From the NCBI RefSeq assembly GCF_000350225.1, contig NW_005178634.1:123185-187184 (forward strand): a DNA stretch of 64,000 nt, written 5' to 3'. The notes beneath the pieces were generated by a model. That model searched no databases and was not told the origin of the DNA. It worked only from the letters and a program-made list of their open reading frames with translations. The position numbers and the translations under genes are program-made. This DNA comes from Chondrus crispus. Its lineage: Eukaryota > Rhodophyta > Florideophyceae > Gigartinales > Gigartinaceae. This document shows positions 30,145-42,932 of the stretch, in pieces. Numbering within the stretch: the first letter of the stretch is position 1; each line of letters begins with the position of its first letter.

Positions 30145-33100
30145 GTGCAAAAACAAGTATTTAACAAATGCGAAATTACCGCGACTTCCGTAAGCCCGGT
30201 ACCACCCCGCGAACGCGAATATTTCCCGACCGCCGGAGGTCGGATGCCACGGACCCGCCGTGAAGGCACCAGGGCCAGCGAGAGCCCGGTGCAAGAAGAA
30301 AAACGCGGCGTGTGCGTCGAGAACGCGCCGCGTGAAGAAGTAACGCGTGAAAAGCGCGTGGGCCCCTCCTTGGGACCAAGGGGTCAAGGGCGGAAAGACG
30401 AACGCGAGGCCCCGAACTCCGACGGTCAAGGAAGAAGAACGCGAAGAAGGGGCAAGACGCGACGCCGACGCCCAAAGCGAAATGACCTGGAGCGAACGGT
30501 CCCGCCTAAGATCGTCGAGGGCGTTGTCTGTCTGATGATGTCCAAGATCTACAATATATTGGGCTCGATAGCTACTGAGAAAAACGCGTTCAAGCCGTAC
30601 ACTATCGCCGTCGATACGTGTTCTGGCTACAATCTGGTGAGGAAGGCCGACCTTTCTCCAGACTGGACCCGACACGCAATGCGCGACGTGCCATTGCCGA
30701 GGCTGGTCGGAGCAAACAGCAACCCGTTGAGGCTGAGCGCAGTGGTCCATTTGGTTGTCCGGATTCGGAACACGATGTTCCGAGTCCCGTTCGTCGTCGC
30801 GGACCAACTGGCTGTTCCCGTGCTTCCGGGCACCGCGTTCATTGACGCCCATGTCCGGAGCATCGAAATAGAAGCCCGGAGGCTCCAGCTCCGGCATGGG
30901 GGCACCGTGGCCATCGTGAACGCGAAGGGGGAGCCGTCTCCCCCTACAAGGCGACATGGACGCGAGATAAACCGCGCAGAAGTACGCGAAGAAACCAAGC
31001 ACCCGATTCGGGTCGCGCGCTTGGTAAATGTCCCCGCTATGTCGCAAGTTCGCGTTCGCGTTACGACAGCGGGGAGAGGCCTGGTATTTTTGGAGCCGAA
31101 GCCGTCGCTGCAGCACTGCCACGGGGTGCGGCTGACCAACGGTGTCGCGGAAGTGCTACCAAACCAGGTCTTCGAGGTTATGGTCGCGAATTTTTCGCGT
31201 CAGGTACGACGACTGCCAAAACATACAGTCGTCGGACACGCGAAACGTAACCCTCTTGCCATCTTGACGCCGGAGCGTCGGGTGGCCGAGGAGATCGCGC
31301 ACGCGTTGCACATTTCCAACTTGGACGGCCAAGAAGGAAAATTAGGAGCAGGACGGCCTGACTCCACTGCGAATAAGAATGCGAACAAGAACGCGGACGA
31401 AGAGCACGCGGGGTACCAGAATTTCGCTGAAGATACCGGACGCGTACAATATAAGGATACCAAGTCGGACGCGGAAGATTGGGAAAAGGAGATTGATCAA
31501 TCACATGTGAAGGATGAGAAATTACGCGTACAGGTGCTTGAGATGCTACGCGAACAATCAAGTTTGTGGTGCGGGTCGCTCGGAATGATCCGAGCGACGG
31601 AGCACCGCATCCCACTTGAGCCCGGCACGAAGCCGATACGCGCCATGCCCTACCGCAAAGGGCCCGCGATGCGTGAAATGGTCGCGAAAGATTTGAAGAA
31701 AATGTTAAACGCGGGAGTGATAGAACCCGCGAATACGGAGTGGGCGTCCCCGGTCGTCCTTGTCCCAAAGAAGGACGGTAGTTTACGCTTCTGTGTGGAC
31801 TACCGTCGCTTGAACGCGAAAACGCTGGCGGATTCGTATCCGCTTCCGCGAATGGACGACTGTATTGATTCATTGGGGGACGCGGCTGTGTTCCCTACGC
31901 TGGACTGTAACTCAGGATATTGGCAGATTCCGGTCGCGCCGGAAGACCGCGACAAAACTACCTTATGGGAACGTTCCGACATTTGCGGATGCCATTCGGG
32001 TTACGCGGAGCTCCAGCCACTTTTCAACGCGCGCTGGACATAATTCTATCACGCGTACGATGGCAGATTCGCCTAGTGTATCTAGACGACGTTATCGTCT
32101 TTTCGCGTACGCACGCGGAGCACGCGAAACATTTGGACGCGGTTCTGGGACTTTTGAGAAGCGCCGGCATTTCTCTCAAGTTGAAGAAATGCAGCTTCTT
32201 TCAGCCACGCGTACACTACCTGGGGCATGTGATATCCCCAGGGAAGTTAAGCGTCACAGAAACCGCAGCGGACGCGTTCAAGACATTTATATTTCCCCGA
32301 ACGTTGACACAAGTCAGGTCATTTCTCGGGGCATGTAATGTCTACCGCCGCTTTGTGCAGGGGTTCGCGAAAATCGCGCGCCCCCTCACCGAAATGACGC
32401 GGAAGGACGCGGATCCGGACTACGATAACCCGACCGCGGCTCAGGTTCACGCGTTCGAAGAGCTCAAGGCGCGGATGATTGCGCCCCCTATTCTCGCGCT
32501 CCCGAGGTACGGACGGCTGTATATGATTGATACTGACGCGAGCGCGTATCAACTGGGGTGCACGCTTTTACAAGAGCACGACGGGACCAACGATTGGCGT
32601 CCCGTCGGCTATTGGTCGTATTCCCTCAACGATAGTGAGCGGAACTACAGTGCGACTGAACGCGAATGTTTCGCCGTAGTGTGGGCCGTCCGCACACTAC
32701 GGCCCTACATTGAGGGAACCAAATTTACCGTGAGGACAGACCATGACGCGTTACGATGGCTGATGTCCCTCACAGAAAGCTCCGGCCGACTGACGCGTTG
32801 GCGAATACGGTTAGCGGAGTATGACTTTACCATCCAATACAGACCTGGACGCGTTCATCAAGTACCCGACGCGCTGTCGCGTCTCATTTCCCCGAGGACC
32901 GCCGACGATCCTCGGAAGGCCGTCGAGGTGGATGACGACATTCCCACCTTCGACGGCACTACCGTACGCGATGTGTCAGATGAATTACGCGACCATACTT
33001 GTACCGCGAAATGCGACCACAAGAGCGACCACGTGTTCGTCACAACGCGAAACAAGGCGGGGAGAAGGAGAAAAGCGCGTTCACGCGACGGGCCCGTGGG

Positions 33101-34718
33101 TGACGAAGAAGCCCCGGCTTTACAAGAACGCGGCGACCTATGGGCTGAGATAGAAGAATTCGACGCGGTGGATATTGAACGCGCTCAAGAACCAGTAATT
33201 GACGCCTCAGGCTCCCAGGTCGCTCCTCCACAGGACGACCTGCCGGCCCCTCTCACCCTGGAGGAGATAGCCGAGGAGCAACGCGTCGACGATTTCTGCC
33301 AAACCGTACTGGCCAGACAATCGGAAAGTCGCGACTCCGGGTTTTTTGAGGACCACCAAGGGGTTTTGAAGCGCAAGCACCCCTACGATCCTGAAATCAT
33401 TCAAGTGGCGGTCCCTCAGTCACTACGCGCGCGTCTGTTGCGACTCTGCCATGACCCCCCGATCGCGGGACATCCGGGGCAGAACCGCATGTATCACGCG
33501 CTCCGACGCTGGTATTACTGGCCACATTTGGCCGCGGACGTGGCAGCGACAGTACGCAGATGCCGTACATGCGCGAAGAATCGCGTCAAACTCCGAAAAC
33601 ATCTCAACCGACTGAGATTGTTCCCCGCTACGCGTCCATTGGAGAGCCTCGCGATAGACATTTTTGGACCGCTTCCGAAGACCAAGGGTGGAAAACAATA
33701 CCTTCTGGTAATAACGGACCGGTTCACAAAGTTAACTCAAGTCGTCAGGTTGAGGACAGTGACCGCGTACACAGTGCCGACCGCGTTTTGTGACTTGTGG
33801 GTTTTCAAGTACGGCATTCCGCGTTCGCTGTTGTCCGATTATGGACCTAAATTTAACGCGAAGTTCTTCCACAGCGCGTGCCGGATCCTGAGGATTACGA
33901 ACCTGTATACTTCCGCGTACCACCCCCAGACCAACGGCCAAGTGGTGCGCTACAACCGTACTATCGCGTCTATGTTGCGTAACTACGTCAACGAACACCA
34001 AGACGATTGGGATGTGTACGTGGGCCATTAACTTACGCGTACAACTCCCACGTACACAGGTCTATGCGTACGACCCCATTCGAGCTTGTACTCAGTCGAC
34101 CTCCCCCAGAATTTTCGCTTCGAAGGACGGAGGGGAACGCGCCCCTTCCGGATAGAAAAACGCATCGCGCGGAGTTCCTTAAGAAACTGGACGAGACAAT
34201 TCAGAAGGCATATAGCAGCCTGCGACGAACGCAGGCTCGCTACAAACGAGATTTCGACAAACGCGTGAGACGCGTAAACACGCGAGTCAAGCCTGGAAAT
34301 TATGTATACCTCGACCCTACGGACGGAGCCAAGACATCAAATAAGCTCGCGTCACCAGCCGTGGGACCTTACCGCGTCCTCGCGAATGACCAACGTACCA
34401 TCACGATTGATCGTGATGGGGTCACAGAACGCTTGTCCGCTGATAGGTGTGTGTACGCGCCACCACCTGTGCACGCACCACGGGCAAGCACAACCGCGCC
34501 GGGTGACCTTGCTGACAAGGTCACCACGGGGACACAGTACGCGGTGGACCAGCTTCTCGATCATCGCGTAACGGAAAACGGGACCGCGGAGTTCAAGGTG
34601 AAGTGGGCAGACTACGAGGAGCCCACGTGGACAGCAAGGACACATATCCCCGAAGAACTCGTCTCGCGTTACGCGAGCCGACTACGCGCACGCACGGGTA
34701 GGGACCTGACAACCGAGT
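30145..34718 (+). pseudogene. pol region of element B (protease, RT, RNase H, integrase, chromodomain)
   Basis: Order of domains: a basic leader; a retropepsin-like part with Val-Asp-Thr-Cys-Ser-Gly near 30610; reverse transcriptase with Phe-Cys-Val-Asp-Tyr-Arg-Arg-Leu (about 31790) and Tyr-Leu-Asp-Asp (about 32085); RNase H with Asp-Thr-Asp-Ala-Ser and Thr-Asp-His-Asp-Ala; integrase with a His-His-Cys-Cys zinc part (about 33450-33580) and Asp-Ile-Phe-Gly-Pro-Leu; and a C-terminal chromodomain (about 34540-34680, Lys-Val-Lys-Trp-Ala-Asp-Tyr, then Pro-Thr-Trp). This identifies a chromovirus-type Ty3/gypsy element; in that group the chromodomain steers integration towards particular chromatin. 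It has about two breaks, and the solo LTR of family A sits at its very end. Confidence 0.9.
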
Positions 34719-35763
34719 TGTAGTGCAATGTGCCTGGCAGGCCGCGAACACAGTCCGACGGTCAAACAAAAAGACGAAAAACAACAGCAACAACAACAAC
34801 TGCCGATGGCACGCGCTACGGAGCGTTCAAGACTCCCTTTCCCCTTATGTGGGCTTGCGGCCCACGGTAGCTCAACTCCAACGGGGGGTAAGAAAAGATG
34901 CCCGGCCCGGGAGAAAAATGGTGGTAGAGACTTGTGAAGACTTGAGCGCTCGGCGAGTGCGGGTTGGGCTTGTCTACGAGAATGAAACCGCGGTTCGCTG
35001 GGTTGTAAAGCCAATGCTCGACGAGCGTCTTCAGCACCTTGGGTATAATTCAAGGTCTTCGACGGGGGCTTGCTCAGCACTACCCGACGGGATCGTAATT
35101 GTGGAGCAGCGCTACGACCGACGTGTTGCCTGATGGCTAAAAACACCCTCACCAGCGCGATCGCAATCGCGGTAGGTGGTACCAACTCTGTCTTATACAG
35201 TAAGACCTTCGACTGAGGCGCCATCGCAACAGCCTTCCGACAGAACTTGAAACAGTAGCAGCGCTACGACCGACGTGTTGCCCGATGGCTAAAACACCTT
35301 TACCGGATCGGTCGCAACCGACTCCAGTGGAACCAACACAATTAACGGAAAAATAGAGATAGAAGTAGAAAAGAATACGGAAATAAAGGAAAAAGAAAAA
35401 GGGAACCCCCGAGCGCAAAGGATGCCGTAGGCTTAGGTAAAAGGGAGCGTCTCGGTGGAGACGGACTTCGACCAAGGCGACATTCAACTCTGGCAACCCG
35501 GGTTACTTTTACTGACTTGGTGGTCAGAGGGCTAAGGTATATATCGCCCCGACGGAGTCACTACAGTAGCTCGCGGCGCTATATCCTATATCTAATCTAG
35601 TGTCAGCAAAATTAATGCCAACTAATTAACTAAATAAAATAAAACAATTAAAAATTAAAACTGTGCAATTATTCACACGTGTGTCCCCCAACCCGGACTA
35701 CTTTTCATATCCAAATATTTTCCTTTCTTTTCACCCCCCTTTCTAGGTGCATATTGAACTACA
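34719..35763 (-). repeat. Solo LTR of family A inside element B
   Basis: 1045 bp, begins TGTAGTGCAAT and ends with CTACA. It is bordered by the perfect 5-bp duplication CGAGT at 34714-34718 and 35764-35768. It carries two copies of the internal sub-repeat (about 35053-35185 and 35203-35337). Orientation is inferred from the family A element at 1-2959. Confidence 0.93.
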
Positions 35764-35768
35764 CGAGT

Positions 35769-35798
35769 TGAACGCGGACGTTCAACCTTAAGGGGGGG
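35769..35798 (+). promoter_or_regulatory. Internal copy of inverted repeat plus purine tract (element B)
   Basis: TGAACGCGGACGTTCA (35769-35784) followed after five bases by AAGGGGGGG. It matches the motif before the 3' LTR at 42273-42303, so the accessory region of B is bracketed by two copies. Confidence 0.8.
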
Positions 35799-38700
35799 CC
35801 CTCAACCGCCCTCAACCGCTTCTAGACTACCGCGCTCAGTATTAACTCGCAAGAGCCAAAGGACACGCATACCTCGGTAGAGCCGGAAATTTAGGAGTCA
35901 CATGACTCAGGGCAACCGATCGTGCGAGGCGGACGAACGCGGACTGTATTCGCAAAAACGAGAAGATCGAAGATCCCGTACCGAACGCGCAAACGAGACG
36001 TTCGACGTCGGAATAACACACGGGAGGAGGGGCAGCAGTGGGACCTCAGACATAACAGGGTAGAAACTGCAACTCCACAAGACAAGGAAACCTTCCGCGA
36101 ACACAGCAAGAAGCACAGTGCATACGCGCCGACACACCGCGAAAAGGGGCTCCGGAACTCGTCCCCTCAGACCGCATTAGGAGCGCCCTCTCGACCTCCT
36201 CCCCGGCGGAGCCACGAAGTGCACTTGATGTCAAGCTGTCGCGCAAAACACTGGAGGGCAGAATATGCCTTGGGCATCCCATCCCAAACAGGCGAGCGAG
36301 GGCACGACGCGGTGCCGCACGGATATACGTACGCGAATGCAGGGCACATAGAACGTGCGCAAGAGGTACGGGTCACTTCATGGCGGGACGCGAGACGGTG
36401 CAACAAATCGCGAACTGATAATCGGCGGAGCAGCAACACTGTACGCTTGCATACAGTGGCGACGCCGCCGTCGCAGAAAGAAAAAGAACGGAAAAAAATG
36501 AAGGAAAATTAAGGAAAAAATTGGCTGGGATGACGTGCACTACGAGATGGGCATGCAGGCCGCGCCGTACAGTGCTCGAATAGCCGTCGGGAGCAACACC
36601 AAAATTAATCGAAAAATTACCACTACTGTACGCGCCCATCGTACCGGCGTCCATGCGGCACGTGCCGCACGATGAACACGCAATTAGAAGCCATCATGGG
36701 ACGCCCCATCAGCAAACGGCTCCCCCTCCCCTCCGTGAACGCGGCGCCATGGGGACGGACCATGAGCGCACGGACGCGAAGCGATCGCGAAGGACGCGAC
36801 TCGATCGCGCGCACAAGAGCAGAGCACGCGACTTTAGCGCAACTCGGGGCCCCTTGCTGCGACCCTACCGCAACCGTCAATCACCGTGGTGCGACGAGAC
36901 CTACTAAACTTCTTTTTCCTGCGAACTGTGTGCGCGACCCCCCCAGAGAGGCGAAGAGCAGAAGACCGTCGCGCGACAACCAATATGAGTTACGTCCACA
37001 CCCTTGGGGCATGAACAACGGGAAGAGAAGAGAAGAACCAGAAGACTGTCGCGCGACGACCAAAAGGAGAATCAACACCAGGAGCAAGGCCAAATGGCCG
37101 TGGAAGAGATCAGGGGACCGCTGCAAGAAGATCGCGTACCGCGCGCGCGCGCAGTGGGAAAGACCCACGGACACCGCAAGAAACGTCGTGCTCGCCGCGC
37201 GTGATCAAGGAGGTCAACGTCGTCTCGCGGACGAAGCTCTGGGTCGCGGCATTGGACGACCCCCGACCCGGTACCCTTGTCAGTCCTGATACATCAGTAC
37301 CTCTGGCACACGACCACGCGCCCCTCTTCACAGCAGAAAATTACAAGTCACGGGGTCTGCTACAACTGGGCAGGCGAGGTTGACGATCGCGACCCATAAC
37401 CGCAAAAGAGAAAATCGGAAGGTCAAAGATCCCGTACAACACGCGCAGCCGGAAAGAATTCGTGTGGGGACCCACGCCCCTCTCGGTCGGGTCAGAGATA
37501 CCCACGCAAAGGCAACCCCTGTGCTGGCGGGCGGCCTGCCAAGTGTCCTACCATTCCATACTCTTATTCATTTATATGAGCCCAGAAACGTCTCAAGCAT
37601 TGTCCGCGGCATCTGCAACTGGGGCAGAGTCGATGGTGGCCAGTATCTTCCAAGTAACGCAGCACTGGGCGGTACTAAAAGGGTCGGGGCCAAGACTAAA
37701 AGTCGGTTCCGTGTCCGCTGATTACAATAGCCCCCCCCACAAATCTTCGTCGCAGAGAACGCGTAGCTGCGGAAATCGGGGAGAATGAAGGGGATATTGG
37801 TGACGATATCCCTGGATACGAACTGAAAACCCAAGCTAGTGGCAGTGAACACTCGGGGACTTCAAGGACATGCTGCCGAAATTCGTGCTAGCTCTGAAAT
37901 CAGACCCCGCGCTTCCCCTGGACTATCCCCGCGGACCCCTAAGACGGCACATCCAGTCCGTGCGGGCGTGTCAAGGGGCGGTGATAGGCGTCGGATGTAC
38001 AATATTGATGAAGTGGCTGACCGTGAAGCTGCGCTCTCGGATGCAAAAGGGGAACAAAGGACCAGCAGTCTCGTTGAATCCCCTGTACCGGGGCAACCTC
38101 AAAACGTCCTCATATGAGGCCTTAGTTTGAGACCGCCCTCTTCCCCGTGTTCGGTGGATGGCGGGTCTCTACACGAAGATAATCATGATGACGCCGCACT
38201 CTTCGATGGCTTGGCACAGCGGCTTACGAGACTCCCGCCGCGAGCACCGGAACGTTGTTGAAGGAGAGGGCCTGATTTCTATAAAACTGGAAAAGCACAG
38301 GTCATCAAGGCGATCGAGGGCATCGCCAATCATATCACTGTCCACCTAAACGAGGAGGAGACAAGAAAACATTCCCCCACTGGTTAGAGCGCCCTTCAGT
38401 CTGGAAGACCAAGAGCGTATCATGCGCCTCGTCATGGCTAGGATGCCCTCTGAGTTTTTACAGGAACTTATTCCGTGGATGTTTGGCTTTTTGTCCGTGA
38501 CGAGCAGCAATCCATACTAAGAAACCGCATTCGAACACCCCGCAGTTAAATCCCGCGGGATGAGGTGTGGACAGTTGTCGGCGCGATAGCTGAACGCGTG
38601 CAGAAAGGTATGACCGATCGCACCGAGGGGAACACTTCGTGATGAATTGAGGTATTGCCTCCAGGAAGAGGAGGATCCTCCGTGTTCGAACACGCGGGGC

Positions 38701-38818
38701 CTCCTGTCGTCGGAGATCTATTAATGACCAGGTTTATAACGCAAGAAAGGGATGAGATGCCTTTACGGTTGTCATCCACGCGCTAACCGCTCTACCGAGG
38801 GATGACGGGGCCACGTAG
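35799..38818. other. Spacer of element B between pol and the antisense gene
   Basis: About 3 kb inside element B. Arg-rich open frames on the plus strand (35922-36512, 36672-37289) look compositional. Around 38350-38520 a short plus-strand stretch reads like real coding (Leu-Glu-Asp-Gln-Glu-Arg-Ile-Met-Arg-Leu-Val-Met) but is not recognised. No other feature could be supported. Confidence 0.5.
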
Positions 38819-41044
38819 TCAAGGATCGGCCTTGCCGACGGCCCCTGCCGAGCCCGCGCCATAGGGATCCGGGGGGCAGTAGCTGGGGTGACGAGGGACC
38901 TCGTTCACCTCTGCATAGCTCGGGATATGGGCGTACGGGTCGCGGATTGGCTCCCGCCGCACGGGAGTGGGGGTCGGAGGGAGAGCACCACCCTCGCGAG
39001 AGGACGTCGCCCGACTGCTGCAGAGCGCGTCACGCTCCCTGGGGTACCGATCGCGGTCAACGCATGCACGCTCGTACGCGTCCAAACGCTGGAGACAGTC
39101 TTCTCGGGATCTCTGCAGTTTCTCCGTGATGTGCTGCAACTCAGACGATAGACGATCGCATTCGCCACTGCGGCGGTGTGCGTCCTCTGTGCGCGCCAAG
39201 AACCAGGTCGACAACGTCGTCAGTAGCTCGCCAACCGAACAGGCGCGGTCCCGTAATTTACCAAGGGCTGGAGAGAGCTCGGGTATGACCGCGACTTCGC
39301 GTAGGGGAACTTGAAGGAAGCGCACTTCGGCCTCCCGAATTGGCTGGGACACTGTTGGCACGAGGGGTGGAACCGGGGGCACGGCAGGGACCGGATCCGT
39401 CATACAGACAGGAGCGGATGGCGCGGCAGCGCGGAAAGGGTTACACCCTACGAAGTCCGTGGTCGGACTTACCGCGTCCAAATCCCGGTACCTCTTCCGC
39501 CGCGCCTCGCGAGCGTTGGACCCCACGCCCCCGAGTGCCCCCGCACGAGGAGGGTTGGACGGACCCGATTCGGAACGCGAGACGAACGCCTCGCTCCGGA
39601 GGTCGTACGGCAAGAATGCCGCCCGTTCACCAAATGTGAAGTCCGTCCACAGGCGCTGAGCTGCCTCGCCGACGCGAACTGCTCGTTGTAGGAGGTCAAG
39701 CGCGGAGCCAAATGTCCAGAGGAAGTGAGAAGAGTTGCACTCGAGAGGATGTAACGCTACGTTCGGAAGCCCCACTACAACCCTCTCCAGATACGCGAGA
39801 GTGGCCGGGGGCTGGATAAACACCCGTCTGTTGACGCTGACCTCACTCATTATGGCGCTCGTGAGAGACCAGGCCCACTCGCGTTCACAAATATACGCGA
39901 GGTGGACATAGGCTGGATGCCGACGGTCGACACACGCGTACCCGAAATGTTTCAATACGTAAGGGAGCAGCGGGTGGATACCTAAGGACAGAAAGGACCC
40001 ACGGACCACGTCGGGCAGAGAAGGGAAGTCGAAGGGGGTGAGACCCCCTTCGAAAGAAGCCGACCGGAAAACGCGACCGTCGACTTCATCTGCTCTCTTG
40101 TATGCCGCCCAGTCGTGATGCGCCACTGCGATGCCGTGGGGACGCATCAGCGAACTCGCGGACTTTTGTAAGGCTACGCGGGACTTGGAGTACGCGTAAG
40201 GGCGAGGGCACACGTACAAAGGCGCGACCCCTGACAGTACGAACTGCCGCGGTTCGCGACGGGGGCCACAGAACATGGCGGACGCCATGCGGTCTATATA
40301 TTGGGCCTCCGCCGCGCTATACTCGAACGTGCGATCACATGAGATCTCATCCGGTACTTGATACGCTGTGCCCCCACCCTCAGCCATAAGCCTTCCGAGG
40401 GCCGATGTCGACTCATCCACGAGACCAGCTTCATGAATCTTACGGATACGCACGAGATCCGGGCGGAGACAAGCACGCGTCTACAACTCCGAGACAGTGA
40501 CCCGGACCCGCGCATAACGGCGCCAAGGATAGCGTAGCCGGCTGAGGGGGAGCGGCGCGGAACCCTCCCAGGGCACACCCAACCACCAGGTGGTGGAAGG
40601 CGCGTCGGCGGCATCTCCAGCCGCGATATGGCCGGAGTCCCCGATCGGCGACCCGGGGCAACGGCAACTCCCGCAAGCCCCGTAAGACCCCTTCTCCGGC
40701 TGGTAGAACGCGCCCACCGAGGCGGGAGCCATCGTGGCATCTTCTATACGAGGCGGAGGACTGCTCCCCCCGCCCGAAACGGAGGTCGGGCCGGCATCTA
40801 GAACGACAGACACAGTAGAGGCGCGTGAGCGGGTCTTCTGAAACGGGGAGCGGAGGCTCCCCAGCTCGCTCCCCGAGGCACTCGAGGTCCTCGTTGCGAG
40901 CTGCCCGGCGTCGTTGGCAGGCAGCACCGACAGCGGGATAAGAGGCGTGCCAGACTGCGGCAAAGACGGGCCCGGACTGTCAAGGCGGTCGGGCATCTGG
41001 AACGAGGGAAGGGCGCGATAAGGCACGGGAGAGGGGCGGGTCAA
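38819..41044 (-). pseudogene. Antisense accessory gene of element B
   Basis: Codes on the minus strand, opposite to gag and pol of B, the same unknown protein as 24501-26733 in element C. Shared features in the same order: Pro-Phe-Gln-Lys-Thr-Arg-Ser-Arg-Ala-Ser-Thr-Val-Ser-Val; Arg-Tyr-Pro-Trp-Arg-Arg; Val-Pro-Asp-Glu; Cys-Pro-Arg-Pro-Tyr-Ala-Tyr; His-Asp-Trp-Ala-Ala-Tyr; Gly-Ile-His-Pro-Leu-Leu-Pro; Leu-Lys-His-Phe-Gly-Tyr-Ala-Cys; Arg-Glu-Trp-Ala-Trp-Ser; Trp-Phe-Leu-Ala-Arg; and a C-terminal coiled coil. Its length is about 740 codons with about one break. Its 3' end points towards the end of pol, so transcripts of the two genes would converge. The function is unknown. Antisense extra ORFs between pol and the 3' LTR are known from plant Tat-lineage elements, but I see no evident sequence link. 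Confidence 0.75.
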
Positions 41045-42272
41045 AACGAAACCGAAGGAGAACGCGCCAAGAGTGGTAAGCGGAAGGGGCGCTGTAGGAA
41101 ACGCACGTGGTCAGCTAGGGCAGAGACTGCGGCGCGCGGCCGGACAACACACCAGCCGCCGTTGTAGATATAGAAGAACCAAAAAAATTGAGGGCAAATT
41201 TGTACCCCACCGGCACGCGTCCGCATATGGCGGGTGCGCATAAGCTGCCAGGTGAACGCGTCATCACGGGTGCTGTAAGGGGCGTCGCGATTGGGGTCGC
41301 CCGGGCACAGTACGAGCCGGAGGAGACGCGCCATGCTTCACAAGGCCACCTCCGCTCGCCCGTCGCAAGGGTACCAGGCCTAAGACGGGGGAGACCTCGA
41401 GCCAGCGACCGTTAGCCACCGCCCCGCTGCGGCTCTCATGAATACCGCTCGTCCCCTTCGCGTCTGTCACGCGTACCACCGCACCCCCACCTCGCTTATT
41501 CTTCTCACTCAGGTCGGGCATAATCCCCGAAACAAACGTTTGGAAGCTCCATCCGACCGGCTGCTTCCCGTTCCCTCGCCTCACTTCTTACCCCACACGT
41601 CGCTGTACCCACCGCGCCATGAAGATGGACCTGAGGACGCAGGGGAGAGGGGAGAAGCCCCTTGCGGTGGAGAGCCCGAACGTTCGCCGTGTCGGTGTCC
41701 CCGACACGGCCGGAAGTGGGAGCTGTCAGTAAGAGGGATCGGCAGAGGTGGATGAAGGTCACTCGTAACGTCGTGATTGACGATTCTGGCGAGCGGGAAA
41801 GAGCGAAGGGCGAATATGCTGGACCGCACGTAACGCGGCCGGCGTTTGCACCGAAGTGCGAGTGGGAGCTAAACCGCAGAGATCAGAGATCCTCCCCGAT
41901 GTGAGGAGGAGATTGGCGAAGTGGAAAGAAAACCGATTGATTCCGTCGATCCGAGAAAAGCCCTTGCGGCAATGAGGTTCGGACGGACGGCGCGCGGACG
42001 AATTCCGCAGGAGGGGGAAAATGAAGGTTCACAGTACGGAATGGACGAGTTAGAGTTGGAGGACACAAACGAGAGGTTTCACGCCTCGGTCGAAACGCAC
42101 AATTGGGATGGAGTGAGCGCGCTCGCGGCGTTATGCTTAAGTGCCTTTCGCGAGGCCGGTGGTATGGTTGGCAAAGGCGGGATTGCGAGAGTGAGAGAGC
42201 ACGCGTGGTGGGTACGCATGAGGACTCGCATTGCTGTCTTGGACTATAACCCCCCGCGCGCTACCAAAAGAG
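41045..42272. other. Region between antisense gene start and 3' end of element B
   Basis: Probably holds the promoter of the antisense gene. A plus-strand frame at 41921-42295 (124 codons) ends in Val-Asn-Ala-Asp-Val-His-Pro, as does the pol end in element C (Val-Asn-Ala-Asp-Val-His-Ala), because both run through the repeated motif. No other similarity recognised. Confidence 0.5.
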
Positions 42273-42303
42273 TGAACGCGGACGTTCATCCTTGAAGGGG
42301 GGC
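42273..42303 (+). promoter_or_regulatory. 3' inverted repeat and purine tract of element B
   Basis: TGAACGCGGACGTTCA (42273-42288), then GAAGGGGGG just before the 3' LTR at 42306. This is the expected polypurine tract position. Confidence 0.85.
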
Positions 42304-42305
42304 TC

Positions 42306-42927
42306 TGTAGCATAATCGCGAGGACGTTATTCGAACGAGCGGGGTGACTACTGTACTCCCGCAAAATGCACTACAGCGCGCACACCCGCGCCTGTAAGTA
42401 CGCGCTTGCTGCTCGCTGTGCACGTGTGCAGCGTGACGATCCAGAGTAAGGCGCGCGAGCTTACCGTGTAAGGCGCTACCTAGATACTGTAGTATATGTT
42501 ATGATAGATTATTTCCTTGTATATTAAATGACAGGGCGGCCGGCGGCGGAGGGAGGACAAGGACAAGCACGGGCTTGGTACCAGATCCTCCACCGCAAGT
42601 CTAACCCCTTCTGCCTATTCTAAACGCGTTCTCTTAACGCGAGCGCGTTAACTAGAACCTAACGCGGGTAGCGGTCGCGAACGTACGCGCACGAGCTGGA
42701 TCCGCCTCCGCCCGTCGGTGCTAGACCGCTAACTAGCGCCGCCCCGGGGCTTCAAGCGCGTCGAACCGCTCTACCGCGTACTGTGTTCGCGTCCGCTCCC
42801 CACCGCTCTACCACGCTACCACCGCCCGCGTTCTTTTCTGGTGTGTGTGTTTTTGTCCTCTCTCGCGTACACAGGTCTTCGAAGAACCACAGCTAAACCC
42901 CCAACGCGACCGGGGGTTTATGCTACA
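42306..42927 (+). repeat. 3' LTR of element B
   Basis: 622 bp, same length and ends as 26734-27355, about 98% identical by eye. Confidence 0.95.
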
Positions 42928-42932
42928 GGACG

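Larger units (their letters stand above)
26734..42927 (+). mobile_element. Element B: chromodomain Ty3/gypsy element, inserted in element C
   Basis: Direct LTRs of 622 bp each (26734-27355 and 42306-42927) and a perfect 5-bp target duplication GGACG at 26729-26733 and 42928-42932. In order it has a primer-binding site, gag with a CCHC knuckle, pol (protease, reverse transcriptase, RNase H, integrase, chromodomain), a solo LTR of family A inserted at the end of pol, a spacer, an antisense accessory gene and a purine tract. At about 15.1 kb without the solo LTR it is unusually large. By eye the LTRs differ at about 12 positions in 622. It is a fossil with several breaks in gag and about two in pol. 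Confidence 0.92.

Noticed and set aside
35922-37289. Arg-rich frames in the spacer of element B as accessory genes
   Set aside because: Composition is extreme, no motif is shared with element C, and frames change without a clear start; treated as spacer.
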